A stretch of 64,000 nucleotides of DNA from Haemaphysalis longicornis (GCA_013339765.2 CM023449.1:111539778-111603777), one strand, 5' to 3'; positions 54,142 to 64,000 are shown, numbered from the stretch's first letter. Translations and numbers: made by a program. Notes: generated by a model from the letters alone, not told the origin.

Positions 54142-54355
54142 TGCCACGGAGCAAACTAGCGGACGACGAACGATGTAGTTCTGAGGGATTGGTCCACAAG
54201 CAAGAACAATGCGTCCAGCGACGGTTGTTGGTAGAGGAAGACGACGAGGTCTCTTGTGGGTCGTTCTGATGTTAGCGGCAGCCCAGCCTTTCTTCCTGTA
54301 AATAGTGTAAATACTTTAAATACGTTCTTCTCTTCCGCGTCCTCGCCTCGTAACA
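54142..54355 (+). repeat. Gypsy-B 3' LTR
   Basis: 214 bp, same as the 5' LTR. Preceded by CCGGGGGGTAA (polypurine tract) and followed by ATAT. Confidence 0.92.
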
Positions 54356-56292
54356 ATATTAATTGATAGGGATTAAGATGAATTTAGACCATTTCAGGGA
54401 ACGAAGGAAGAATTTTGGTAGATAAAAATAAATTAGTGCGGATTACAATGAAATAAGATGGATTCTGAAAAAAGATTAGTGTGAATTCGAGCAGATAAAG
54501 CTGGAATATTACTAAACAGAGAAAGTAAAATAGGGTAGCTGCTGTGTCGACTTTCTAGTGTGCTGAGTGAAAGGTGCACATCACAATGTTACACCACGCT
54601 TTCACCTTGAGACACCTAAGGAAACGTAAATATCCCGAGAAATTTATCAAGCAGGCTTTCTCTACAACGCAATGTACGTTTGCCCTTGATATAGCCAAAG
54701 ATCTAGGCATGGCGCGGTAAGAAAGCACGCACCTGGAATGCCGAAAGTTCAGTAAGAATTAGTACAGGCTATTCGAGGCATTATCGCTGTTATGTGGCGT
54801 CAGAGAGGAGATGAGCGACGAACATGAGCAAAGAGCAAAAACATCCGGGTGTTGCCCGGTTAGACTAAAGCGTTTACTTCCACAATCTTTAGGCCTTCTA
54901 TTTGCTCCAGGTATTCTGCAAAACCCCTGAGCTGACTAACTGCTTAACCCTTTGGACAGAGCGCAACAACGTGGGCTCAACTCCTATTGAACACACATAT
55001 TTGTCTCTAGGCGAAAAATGAAGATGAAGCACGTAAAAACTCAAGGAGGTGTATTAAAGGGACCATAAATGCAACTAGCAAGTAGGTGCGGAACGAAAGC
55101 CTGACCTTCTCATTTGAGCGTTAGTTCGGGGCCGGAAGATGCATTAAATGCTGATAAATCGCCAATCAAACGCTGATCAAACGTGATGCAAACAATGACT
55201 GCAGTCATTATTTGCGTAAAGATAAACGGGAAGCAAGCGTGGCAGCGGTGATGTAAGGCCGCATAGCAACGGCGTACAAAGCTACCACGTACCAAGCGGT
55301 TTGGTCAGTTTCGGTCAAATCATGCGGGCTTTCCCAAACTCCCACGTGCTTTGGAGCTCCGGACCACGAAGCAACAAATTCTTTCATGGTACCCGTGTCC
55401 AGTATTGACGCTTTGTTGAACACAAAATTGGCGCAGCTTGCGTTAGCGCTGCAATGCCAAAGAAACAGCGGGGGTGGTGGTCCGCATAGCTTCTTCCGGA
55501 TTTGCTGTCTTCCTAGATTTTTCTCGGCTGTGCTAAGTTATGTTAGGTTTTGCGATGTTCTTGCTATGGTAGGGTAAGTGTTGAGGGATGAGGCCAAGTT
55601 TAGCCGGATTCTTCAATGCCTTTCTCTCCCAAACCGATCGAGGATCCCAGGCGGAAGAAGCTAGGTCGTTCCCAGCGCCGCTGTTTCACGGGACTTGCAC
55701 CGCTACTGCAAGCTGCACCAATTTTTATTTTGTGTTTTAGTAGCCCAAGAAAGACTACTACGTTTAAAATGGTATAGTAAGGGTTGCGCATACGCATATG
55801 CCTGTTATGACCGACTTGAGCAGGCGCGAAAACCGGCTTCTCGGTTATGATGACCTATCTGTGGTGACGCACCGTGTACAGGCAACGCCGTTATTTTCTT
55901 GGTATTTTTTTGTAATGCCGCCGGACCAAGATCAAGCTTGAAGAGCTCCGCTGTTAAAACATTGTTCTTTTGATGCACCACGAATCTTGGCGTCGTACCA
56001 AACGATCGTGCTTAGCACGCACGCTTCCTCAAGAAACGCTACAGCCGCCCAAAGAATGTTCTAGTAGCGACATCGAGGGGCTACCAGAAAGGAAATGCAT
56101 TGCGGACGTCAGATCATTTAAGCATTTTCGGGTCACGTTATGCTTTATATCCTGTTACAGCGGCACCTTCCTTCACATTTTCGCTATTTTCTACCCCATT
56201 TCAAAAGGCTACGCGTAAGAGTGGTGTATATTTGTTTTCTTGGTGAGCTAATCCATCGATCTATAGCACCGCATTCGGAATTTAGTGTCCCT

Positions 56293-56296
<4 letters not shown>
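54356..56296. other. Spacer, no gene recognised
   Basis: The first 190 bases continue the A/G-rich short-repeat tract split by Gypsy-B. The rest is mixed sequence with short frames and no family motif. Confidence 0.4.

Positions 56297-56354
<58 letters not shown>
56297..56354. repeat. (CT)n microsatellite
   Basis: An uninterrupted CT run of nearly 60 bases. Confidence 0.95.
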
Positions 56355-56359
<5 letters not shown>

Positions 56360-56661
56360 ACAGCACCCATGATAGTACCGTGGCCACTTCGGCACGTTTA
56401 CCCATAAAAACGAAAACGCAGTGTAAGCCATCATTTGCAACGGTAGATCAAATTTATTTCGCAGTGTTTAAACGTTCGCTTTTGTGGCTCTACGACGCCT
56501 CGTCCCACGTTGTAACCGATCGAACGTAGGGGACACCCAAGACAGGAGAAATAGAAGGATCAGGAAAGCGGAAGAAATAGTATAGCGAATGTGGGGGGGG
56601 GGGGGGCAGTATGCCGGGACGGCGCGAGAGATGATGTGTGTAGGCGGCACGCTGCAACATA
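56355..56661. other. Spacer with G-run
   Basis: Contains GTGGGGGGGGGGGGGGGCAG at about 56,590. No gene recognised. Confidence 0.5.
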
Positions 56662-57103
56662 GAGTTTCATACTAATATACATTAGAGGGAAATCTGGCGC
56701 CACTGTCTAAGGGAGCCCGCGCTTCAGCGAGCGTACCTTCATATACCGGGCAGGCACGTTCTACTTGTCCTTGGCTTGGCTGATGAACAGGCTTTTTGAA
56801 AAGTTGGCTCTTGCTGCGAAAAACCGAAACTATTACTGTAGAATGTTCATCAAAATTGCTTTGTTATTATAAAATTGAACCTCCAAAAAGATTCATTTGT
56901 CAGTGATTTAGTAGAAGCTTCATTCACGACGGACAAGAAAAAATGTTACCCTTTGTAGTTGGTTTCGGCTTCCAGACAAAAAAAAAGCCGTAAGGGTAGC
57001 TAAGCCAAGTAGGCGAGGAACGTCGTTGCGGCAATGGCGCCACCCACGGCGGCCCGCGACTGCAGCGACAGATTTCCCTCTAGTATATATTAGTATGAAA
57101 CCC
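56662..57103. mobile_element. 442-bp MITE with TA target duplication
   Basis: The left end reads GAGTTTCATACTAATATACA then TTAGAGGGAAATCTG. The right end, reverse-complemented, reads GGGTTTCATACTAATATATA then CTAGAGGGAAATCTG. These are inverted repeats of about 35 bp with a few differences. TA lies directly outside both ends (56,660-56,661 and 57,104-57,105). There is no coding capacity. TA duplication suggests mobilisation by a Tc1/mariner-type or other TA-targeting transposase. A second, looser similarity, GGCGCCA next to both ends, extends the inverted arms. Confidence 0.8.
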
Positions 57104-58606
57104 TATGCGCTTCAAGATAATCTACACATTGAAGACGCCACCGAAGACACAGCGAGCAGGAAAACGACGATCAAGTTCGGCGAACTTCTTCGTTGCGACG
57201 CGCTACAAGACAACACCAGAGTATATCGCGCACCTTTTTGCGTTTTCTGATGCAGCGAACTCTTCGTGAAACGCAGCAGGTATGCGTAGTCACCCAGAGG
57301 ACTGGAGTTCGCTGTGCGCACATACTTCGCTTACGACAGTATCGTAAGCGTCAGCCACATCCAGGCGTGTAGTCATGCTGAACAAATGCCGTTGCTGTGC
57401 TAGTTGCTTGTCCGAGGTTTAACAAATTAGCAAAGCTTGCACTAAGTCACGCAAGGCTTCAACATAGCGCAGCTGGATTATTTGTTTCTATGTAAGCACA
57501 GAAGGACACACCTGTACCCAATGCATTAGGTTTGAAATTTTTATACGTCCCGTAGTCACTTTTCACTGCGGCAACAGTAGTCATCGGCCTATACATCTAT
57601 ATCGTCGTCAAACTCATTTACGACTGGCAGACCCGGATTGTTTTGTTATCATGCTTTCACATTTCCCCCAAAGTGGAACGCGCCAGCACGCGCTAGCGCC
57701 GGCGGCAAACGGCTTCGCGATTTGGGTGCCTGCAGCGCGCTCTTTCAAGCAGGGACGCGCGTGCAGTGTTTTCTTGGTGTTTTCTGCGTGCGCCACGCAC
57801 AAGCCTGGGCAATGCCGGAGTTGAAAGTCAGCGCTAGTCCTGTCCACTTCTTTCTTTTTGTGTCCCTGTTAGTTCGCGCTGTTCCCCAAGATGCAATGCC
57901 GGGTGCCCCCAAGAAGCGCGTGCTCGACGCGCGCGGTAAACGGCGGAAGTGACTGTGACATCCGGTTTTCTGATTACGCCGCACACATTACAGTTAGCAG
58001 CAACAGCTCCGCTGATAAAACATACTCAATCCGTACACAACTTAATGAAGGAGAGCACAACGCTGCCGCCTTCGACAATGGGACAAGCAGTAGTGAAGAC
58101 CTTCAGAGCTTGGTTGCTTCTCAAGCCTGGATAATGCTTAGCACCTGATGCCTTCGCTGTGGTGCTTTTTCATTTGCACACGGTGTTTCCGGGCTTCTTT
58201 TTCACCATGTTCTGACACTTTCCATAATTTTTTACTAGGCAGCCGCATGGTCACACGCACAGCTCACTCACCGCTCCCGAGTGAGTGCTGAGTGCGCGTC
58301 ATCATCATTTTGGGCTGGCGAGTGAGTCCAAATCCGAGAGAGTGAGAGCTCCAATCGCGGTAGGCCCCGCTCACCACTCGCAAGTGCGAGCGCCCCTCCC
58401 GATTAGTGCTGCTCACTATTCGCGAGTGCGATCACACTGGCCACTGAAGAGTGGCGAGATCAGTCGCGCCACTTCCCGCAATTGTCGGGGCTTACCACGT
58501 TGGGTACCACACTTGCACTTGTACTGGCGTTTGGCTAGTCGTCTCAGGAGTCGCTCGCTGCGGTGGTTGCTGTTGGCGCTGTCCAATCGTAGGCACAGCC
58601 ACTAAT
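57104..58606. other. Spacer, no gene recognised
   Basis: From about 58,260 to 58,460, imperfect iterations of CACTCGCRAGTGCGA-type palindromic phrases occur (CTCCCGAGTGAGTGC, CACTCGCAAGTGCGAGCG, TATTCGCGAGTGCGATC). I see no protein domain. Open frames here have strongly skewed composition. Confidence 0.4.
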
Positions 58607-59094
58607 TCATGACGGGATTGCGTTTAGCTTCGTCACTGCACTCTTGTCATGGGGCACCGTTGATGTAACTCGGCGGTTGCGTGTCGATTTAGGTATATGA
58701 TTTGGATGGCCACATGACGCCATAATGCAGTGGTACTTTTCGGGGTCCTGACTTATGGAGGGATTGCTGCGCACACTCACGCCAAATGATGTTTCTGACT
58801 TGTAGCGCTTTGTGCAAGAATTAGTCTCGGTAACGTCATCGCAACAAAGCGGATGCACTTCACTAGCGCTGCGCGCTGCGACAGAAGCAGCAGGAAGAAC
58901 CGTGGTAGGGTGTCGTAGTTCCTGGCGTACATAATTGGCTGGTCTGTGTAAAACGAAAAATGTGAGTGTCCGTACTCGTTGGAAAAGGCGTCGCAGATTT
59001 TCACGGATTCACGTATCAGGATGCCATAACGGTTCTGGTGGGCGATTGGCTTGCTGTGTACCGGGTGGGAGCGCCGACAGGTGGTATTTTTCAT
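58607..59094 (-). pseudogene. Unrecognised coding-like sequence
   Basis: 59,094-58,777 reads NRYGILIRESVKICDAFSNE, then HSHFSFYTDQPIMYARNYDT. After a frame change, 58,858-58,607 reads GVSVRSNPSISQDPEKYHC and IMASCGHPNHIPKSTRNRR to a stop. The composition is protein-like but I recognise no family. It abuts the LINE fragment starting at about 59,103 and could be part of another transposon. Confidence 0.25.
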
Positions 59095-59102
59095 ATTTCG
59101 CG

Positions 59103-59275
59103 GGGAAGCTGGAAAGCCGAGAAGCTGGTGGAATAAGGAAATAAAAGAGGCTATTGAGGAGTCGAGAAAATATAGAGAAGCAAAAGGAACTGGTATGGAA
59201 CCGGAGGTAGTGAGGGAGAAATGGGATATCTACCGTGGGAAAAAACTAGAAGGGCAGAAAATAGTGCAAGCAGAG
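59103..59275 (+). pseudogene. LINE RT-linker fragment, left half (split by Gypsy-C)
   Basis: Reads PRSWWNKEIKEAIEESRKYR and VREKWDIYRGKKLEGQKIVQ, ending AE at the Gypsy-C junction. WWNKEIKEAI-type text is the segment between endonuclease and RT in non-LTR elements. It resumes in the same frame at 63,888. Confidence 0.75.
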
Positions 59276-59500
59276 TGTGACAAGCGTGTGGCGCCCCCAT
59301 CCCTGATCTTCGTTGGCCGCTAAGTTCAGTGGCCCGACCAGGCTCGGTGGACAACATTGTGTGTTGCTGGCGAATAAACACCGCCGAGCACGGCTGCTCG
59401 GGGGTCAGTCACCGTCACCCCCAGCACGCTGCATGTCATCTCTCGGCTGAAGGGTACCCCTACCCTCCCAAGTTCACGAACGCGGAGCTAAATCGTGACA
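59276..59500 (+). repeat. Gypsy-C 5' LTR
   Basis: 225 bp. Contains GCGAATAAACACCGCCGAGC with an AATAAA signal at about 59,372. Followed by CTGGCGACGAGCG, the likely primer-binding site (TGG start). Confidence 0.92.
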
Positions 59501-60375
59501 CTGGCGACGAGCGAAGAAGCCCGCGGAGCGGCCGAAGCCACCGTGAACGCCGCCACCGAGAACGCCGAGACACCGCCCCCTCAAGCCAGCCGCCATTACG
59601 CCATGCCGCTCTACGGGAGGCTCGAGCCGTTTGAGGTTGAAGGGTCCGCCTGGCTGGTCTACGAGGAACAAGTCGGCGTGTTTTTCTGGGCGAACGACAC
59701 ACCCGAGGCAAAACAGTGCGACATCTGCCTGGCCAGCTGCGGGACCCGCGTCTTTGCTCTCCTGCTCGACCTGCTCAAGCCGGTCACGCCGCACGAGAAG
59801 TCGCTGGGTGAGCTGCTCGCGACGCTGACGCTCGCACTACAGCCCGGCTCCGTCGACGCTAATGGAGCGTTTTCCCTTCAACAACCGGAGCCGCCGAGAC
59901 GGAGAGACGCTCGGGCAGTTCGTCGCAGCGCTGCGAGGGTTGGCGAGCGGCTGCGCCTTCGGGGAGCAGCTCGACTCGCTGCTCCGGGATCGTTTCGTCT
60001 GCGGCATCAACGACCCCGCCATGCAGACGCGACTCCTGGAGCTTTCCGACCCTTCGCTGGACGACGCCGTGAAGGCAGCACTGGCGATGGAGGCTGCGGC
60101 CAAGGACGCGGGCGAGATAGCGCGTGCGGCCGGCTCACCGTCGGCGGAGGCGGCGGTGAACAAGATGGCGGCACGGCGTGGCAGGTGCAGTCGCTGCGGT
60201 GGTGACCACCCCCCCCTCCCAGTGCCAGTTCACGCCAGCGGAGTGCTTTGCGTGCGGAAGAACTGGGCACATTGCTCGGGCGTGCCGAGGGGGGACGACG
60301 GCGGACGGACGGAAGCAACAGCCGACGTCGAGCACAGGTTGCGCGCCAGCCCACGGCCAAGGAAGTCGGCGCAAG
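59495..60375 (+). pseudogene. Gypsy-C Gag
   Basis: An initial frame from ATG 59,495 (HYAMPLYGRLEPFEVEG, YEEQVGVFFWANDTPEAKQC, LLDLLKPVTPHEKSLGELL) loses register near 59,860. The continuation reads ERFPFNNRSRRDGETLGQFV, AALRGLASGCAFGEQLDSLL, LRDRFVCGINDPAMQTRLLE and ALAMEAAAKDAGEIA. Two knuckle motifs follow: CSRCGGDHPP (second half displaced) and CFACGRTGHIARAC, a standard CCHC. The length and domain order fit a Mag-type Gag. Two frame changes make it a pseudogene. Confidence 0.82.
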
Positions 60376-60867
60376 GGTAGGCGGCGGCGGCGTGCGGCAG
60401 CAGCTTCGGGTGCAACGGCTAGGCTTCACGTCATGGCCGAAGACCCGCAGATTTTCGACATGTGGCACGCGGGCACAGTGCAGCCGTCGGTGCCACCATA
60501 CATGCTGACCGTCGAAGTCTACGGGCGCCCCATCTCCATGGAGCTGTACACAGGGGCCAGTGTGTCGGTCATGGCCGGGAAAGCCTTCAAGCGCACCTTC
60601 CCTGGCGTGGCCGTCGAGGCGTCGGGCGTCATGCTGCGCAGCTACTCCGGACAGCTCGCCCAAGTCGAGGGTCAAGCCCAGGTCAGCGTCCGCCTTCGCG
60701 ACAGGGAGGCCACCCTGCCCCTGTACTTGACCAAGGGGTCGTCACCGACGCTGCTGGGCCGGAACTGGATCCAAGCTTTGGGCCTGCGGCTGCCTGAGTA
60801 CCAGGAAGCAGTGTGTGCTGTGGAAGACGTCCCGAGCCTCCTGACCAAGTTCAAGGCCCTGTTCTAG
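60376..60867 (+). pseudogene. Gypsy-C protease with lost active-site Asp
   Basis: The frame continues from the second knuckle through IFDMWHAGTVQPSVPPYML and VEVYGRPISMELYTGASVSV. The retropepsin motif D-T-G-A/S is here Y-T-G-A, so the catalytic Asp is replaced by Tyr (GAC to TAC is one base). LTKGSSPTLLGRNWIQALGL is the C-terminal block, normal for the family. A TAG at 60,865-60,867 interrupts the frame, which otherwise runs straight into RT. Confidence 0.82.
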
Positions 60868-61744
60868 TCCTGGGTGGGCACATTCACCGGCACGGCGGCA
60901 AGCATACATGTCCCAGAGGGAGCCAAGCCCCGGTTTCTCAAGCCGCGCCCGCTGCCATTCCCCTTGAAGGACGGGGTCACCCAGGAGCTGCAACGGCTGC
61001 AGCGAGACGAGATCCTGGTGCCCGTCAAATCATCGGAGTGGGCTGCTCCCATCGTGTCAGTCCTGAAGCAAGACGCCAGTGTAAGGATCTGCGGGGACTT
61101 CAAGGTCACCATCAACCCCGTCGCTACGGTCGAGAAGTACCCGCTGTCACGCATTGAAGATCTCTGGTCGGCGCTGTCCGGGGGACAGAAGTTCACCAAG
61201 CTCGACCTCAGAGATGCTTACCAGCAGCTGGTGCTCCAGGAGTCGTCCCGGAAGTATGTCACCATTTCGACAACGCTGGGACTCTTCCAGTACACGCGCC
61301 TACCGTTCGGCGTGGCCTCAGCTCCTGCCATTTTCCAGAGGGAGATGGACAACCTGTTCAGGGGCATGAGGCACGTGGCGGTGTACTTGGACGACATCCT
61401 GGTGACCGGTAGCGACGACGAAGACCACCTGCAGAACCTACACAACGTCCTGCCACGACTGCAGGATGGCGGGCTGAAGCTCAAGCTGGAGAAGTGCGTG
61501 TCCTTGGCCCCCAGCATTGAGTACCTGGGCCACATCATTTCCCAGGCAGGCCTAGCCCCAGGCACCCCGCAAGGTTGAGGCTGTGCTCAAGGCGCCCAAG
61601 CCCCAGAACAAGAAGGAGCTGCAGAGCTAACTGTTCCTGGTAAACTTCTACAGGAGCTTCCTGCCGAACCTGTCATCGCATCTGCAGCCGCTGCATCTTC
61701 TGCTTCGAGATGGACAGCAGTGGGCCTGGAAGAAGGAGCAGGAC
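60868..61744 (+). pseudogene. Gypsy-C reverse transcriptase
   Basis: In the same frame as the protease after the TAG: PRFLKPRPLPFPLKDGVTQE, SSEWAAPIVSVLKQDASVRI, CGDFKVTINPVATVEKYPL, KLDLRDAYQQLVLQ, LPFGVASAPAIFQREMDNLF and the catalytic VAVYLDDILVTGSD. Near 61,565 a one-base gain shifts the frame. In the new frame KVEAVLKAPKPQNKKELQS is followed by a TAA (61,628-61,630) and VNFYRSFLPNLSSHLQPL. All RT catalytic residues are present. Confidence 0.88.
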
Positions 61745-63611
61745 TTGACCTTCCAGCGCAGCAAGACGCTAATCACCAAGGCTCCGGTGCTGGTGCACTT
61801 CGATCCGGCCAAGCCTGTCGTCGTGACCGTAGATGCGTCACCGTACGGCGTGGGAGCCGTCCTGGCCCACCGGGACAAGGATGGCCAGGAACGCCCTGTA
61901 TCGTTTGCGTCCCGTCGGCTTCATGCGGCAGAGCAGCGGTACAGCCAGCTGGACAAGGAAGGCCTGGCCCTCATGTTCGGGGTCGAGCGCTTCCACCAGT
62001 ACCTGTGGGGCCGCAAGTTTGAGGCGGTCACGGACCACAAGCCGTTGCTGGGACTGCTGGGGCCTGACAAGGCGGTTCTAGTAGTGCAGGCATCGCCTCG
62101 AGTAGTGCGCTGGGCCTTGAGGCTCGCGGCCTACAGCTACCGGCTGGTCTACCGTCCGGGAAAGGACCTGGCACCTGCTGACGCCCTGAGCCGACTGCCC
62201 CTGCCGGAGGTGCCTGCTGCAGTTCCTGACCCTGCCGAAGTGTTCATGCTGGAACACGCTTACCCGGAGATGCTGTCCAGGTCGGCAGTGTCGCAGGCGA
62301 CCAGCCGGGACCCAGTCCTGTCGCAGGTGGTCAAGGCGGTGTCCCGAGGGGAGGAGTTGGCTGAGCAGACGTACAGCCACAAAGCCGGCGAGCTGAGCCT
62401 GCAGCAGGGCTGCTTGCTGTGGGGCTCCAGGGTGGTGATCCCGCAGAGCCTGCGGTCCAGGGTCCTGCAGTTGCTGCATGCGGGTCATCCAGGCGTGGAG
62501 AAGACCAAGATGGTGGCCCGGTCCCACGTTTGGTGGCCTGGCCTGGACCAGGACATTGCTCACATGGTAAAGAGCTGCCAAATCTGCCAGGAGAACCAGC
62601 GAGCCTCGCGCCATGTGGAGATCACCCCCTGGCCGTTCCCGGAGAGACCCTGGTCCCGCCTGCACGTCGACTTCGGAGGCCCTTTCAAGGGCCACTACTT
62701 CCTGGTGGTGGTGGACGCCTTTTCCAAGTGGGCGGTGGAGCTGCCGGTCACCACTCCCTCGGCAGGAGCAACCATTGCGGCGCTGCGGCAAGTCTTTGCA
62801 GCCCAGGGGTTGCCGGACGTCATCGTGTCCGACAACGGTCCCGCTTTCGCCAGCGAGGAGTACCTGGCCTGGCTGACGAAGAACGGCATCCGTCGGATGA
62901 TGGTTCCGCCAGTACCACCCTGCGTCGAATGGTGCTGCCGAGCGGGTGGTGCAAACAGTGAAAGACAAGCTCAAGAAGAGCAAGGCTGGGGATTTCCGGA
63001 CACAGGTTGCCCGGTTCCTCTTCTAGTACCGGACCACACCCCACGACGTCACGGGACGTGCCCCCTGTGAGCTCCTGTTGGGCCGGATGGTGAAAACACC
63101 GTTGGACGTGTTGCACCCAGACCTCCGGTCCACAGCGCTCCTGAAACAGGTGAAGCAGAAGCTGGCGGCTGACCGAGGTTGCCGTCCTGGGCCCTTGCCG
63201 GAGTCTGGGACTCCGGTCTTCCCCAGGAACTTTCAGCCTTGTCCACGCTGGTCTGCCGGGCACGTGGTCTCTCCTGCCAGTGCATCATCACTGCTCGTTC
63301 GCATGTCGGACGGGACCGCGTGGCACCGGCACGCTGACCATGTGAGGCCTCGCCTCGCGACCTCAGCCGCCCCTTCAGGAAGCCAGCAGCCAGGGGAGCC
63401 AACCACACCGACCGCTGCCAGCACAGCACCAGGGGCTGGTGCTACTCGCGCAACTGTGGCGCCACCTGCAAGCCCGGTGTCACCTGCAAGGCCGACAGCT
63501 GGTGCGAGTGTGACCCAGGTAGCACCTAATGCTGCCACAACAGCTTCGACACCTGTGCTCCGGCGGAGTGAGAGGCAGCGGAGACCGCCGAACCGTTACT
63601 CGCCGGGGTGA
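61745..63611 (+). pseudogene. Gypsy-C RNase H and integrase
   Basis: RNase H: VTVDASPYGVGAVLAHRDKD, YSQLDKEGLALMFGVERFHQ, FEAVTDHKPLLGLLGPDK and DLAPADALSRLPLPE. Integrase: LLHAGHPGVEKTKMVARSHV and SCQICQENQRASRHVEITPW (HHCC), then VVVDAFSKWAVELPV (first Asp) and VIVSDNGPAFASEEYLAWLT (second Asp). Just after NGIRRMMVPP a one-base shift near 62,910 moves the reading, and the Glu block (NGAAERVVQ-type text) is in the other frame. That frame has a TAG near 63,024, then APCELLLGRMVKTPLDVL and a Pro/Thr-rich tail ending RQRRPPNRYSPG at 63,611. Confidence 0.88.
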
Positions 63612-63661
63612 CAGGTGTTGTTTGGTGTTTGCGTAAGACAAACAAACTTGGGGGTGAGGGG

Positions 63662-63887
63662 TGTGACAAGTGTAGTGGCGCCCCCATCCCTGATATTCGT
63701 TGGCCGCTAAGTTCAGTGGCCCTACCAGGCTCGGTGGGCAACATTGTGTGTGGCTGGCGAATAAACACCGCCGAGCACGGCTGCTCGGGGGTCAGTCACC
63801 GTCACCACCAGCACGCTGCATGTCGTCTCTCGGCTGGAGGGTACCCCTACCCTTCCAGGTTCACGAACGCGGCTCTAAATAGTGACA
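63662..63887 (+). repeat. Gypsy-C 3' LTR
   Basis: 226 bp, pairs with 59,276-59,500 with about a dozen differences. Preceded by a purine tract at 63,648-63,661 and followed by CAGAG. Confidence 0.92.
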
Positions 63888-64000
63888 CAGAGATCAAGCA
63901 GAAAAGCGAACAATGGATAGCAGAAATACGGAAGAAGGACAAAAGCGCATCCAAGAAGTTTTGGAACCATGTGAAATCACTACGCTCAAAAAACGATAAC
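63888..64000 (+). pseudogene. LINE RT-linker fragment, right half (continues past window)
   Basis: Reads IKQKSEQWIAEIRKKDKSAS, then KKFWNHVKSLRSKNDN. KKFWNHV is the conserved phrase before the RT domain. Frame and sense continue the fragment ending at 59,275 once the Gypsy-C copy and one CAGAG are left out of account. The RT presumably lies beyond the window. Confidence 0.78.

Larger units (their letters stand above)
51489..54355 (+). mobile_element. Ty3/Gypsy retrotransposon B, internally deleted and rearranged
   Basis: LTRs at 51,489-51,702 and 54,142-54,355, both 214 bp and identical as far as I can compare, with TG...CA ends (TGCCACGG...CGTAACA) and ATAT on both outer sides. A purine tract GGGGGGTAA precedes the 3' LTR. 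Most of gag, the protease and the RT palm are missing. In their place are an inverted R-U5/PBS/leader/gag-start segment and then the RT thumb. RNase H and integrase follow, with several frameshifts. Identical LTRs imply a recent insertion. Confidence 0.92.
59276..63887 (+). mobile_element. Ty3/Gypsy retrotransposon C, full length, decayed
   Basis: LTRs at 59,276-59,500 and 63,662-63,887 (TGTGACA...GTGACA, about 94% alike by eye). CAGAG lies directly outside both, a 5-bp target duplication. The order is gag, protease, RT, RNase H, integrase, purine tract (CTTGGGGGTGAGGGG), LTR. Pol style (KLDLRDAYQQLVLQ, VTDHKPLLGLL, WPFPERPWSRLHVDFGGPF) resembles the Mag-type lineage of Ty3/Gypsy. The interior is very GC-rich compared with the neighbourhood. 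Several stops and frameshifts, and a lost protease catalytic residue, make it inactive. Confidence 0.92.

Noticed and set aside
62078..62983. 301-codon minus-strand ORF
   Set aside because: It is antisense to the Gypsy-C RNase H and integrase in a GC-rich stretch where long shadow frames are expected.
38843..63887. Infectious retrovirus with an envelope gene
   Set aside because: In all three Gypsy elements the integrase is followed directly by the purine tract and LTR, leaving no room for an env gene.

Overview
This is eukaryotic, repeat-dominated nuclear DNA. I see no bacterial gene organisation and no convincing single-copy host gene. The mix of elements points to an arachnid, most likely a hard (ixodid) tick. 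It includes tRNA-derived SINEs with the GGTTCGANTCC B box and a conserved body resembling the tick Ruka family. It also includes a CR1/L2-type LINE whose ORF1 carries a 2A-like motif, RTE, Penelope and several Ty3/Gypsy families, and short ORFs with RAADPELR-type repeats. The species assignment is inference from family style, not from a marker gene.

Layout. 1-475 is a Penelope-like relic with a GIY-YIG endonuclease. 1,255-1,705 is a dispersed repeat with a CCAAT/CCAAG-rich core, and its inverted partner lies at 32,335-32,765. 1,899-4,973 (minus) is a CR1/L2-like LINE with an intact ORF1 and an ORF2 that is cut off inside the reverse transcriptase. Directly upstream of that ORF1 is the dominant feature of the window, an array of about 61 tandem 276-bp monomers (4,913-21,727). 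ORF1 starts inside the last monomer. The array is interrupted by C92G101, which is almost certainly an assembly or read artefact. It ends in 2.7 copies of an unrelated-looking 137-bp repeat.

22-35 kb holds decayed LINE remnants (an RNase H-bearing I-like element, a 5'-inverted RTE tail, and an element with a C-terminal zinc finger), SINEs, an ORF with four 18-residue repeats, and a 619-bp tandem duplication. 35.6-47.4 kb is a nested block. A minus-strand LINE (endonuclease, RT, RNase H) is split by Gypsy-A (38,843-45,396, ATAT target duplication), by a foldback-like element (36,244-37,545) and by a short A-rich-tailed insert. Gypsy-A is itself split by a second copy of the RAADPELR-type element.

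49.7-64 kb contains a SINE and a second Penelope-like relic. It also contains Gypsy-B (51,489-54,355), which has apparently identical LTRs, a deleted 5' interior and an inverted R-U5/PBS/gag-start segment. A 442-bp MITE with TA target duplication follows. Last is Gypsy-C (59,276-63,887, CAGAG duplication), inserted in a LINE ORF that resumes at the window edge.

No gene here is likely to act in a host pathway. The interest lies in the relation between the satellite and the LINE 5' end, the nesting history, and rearranged element ends. Every pol gene carries frameshifts or stops. Only the CR1-like ORF1 and the Gypsy-A gag look intact.
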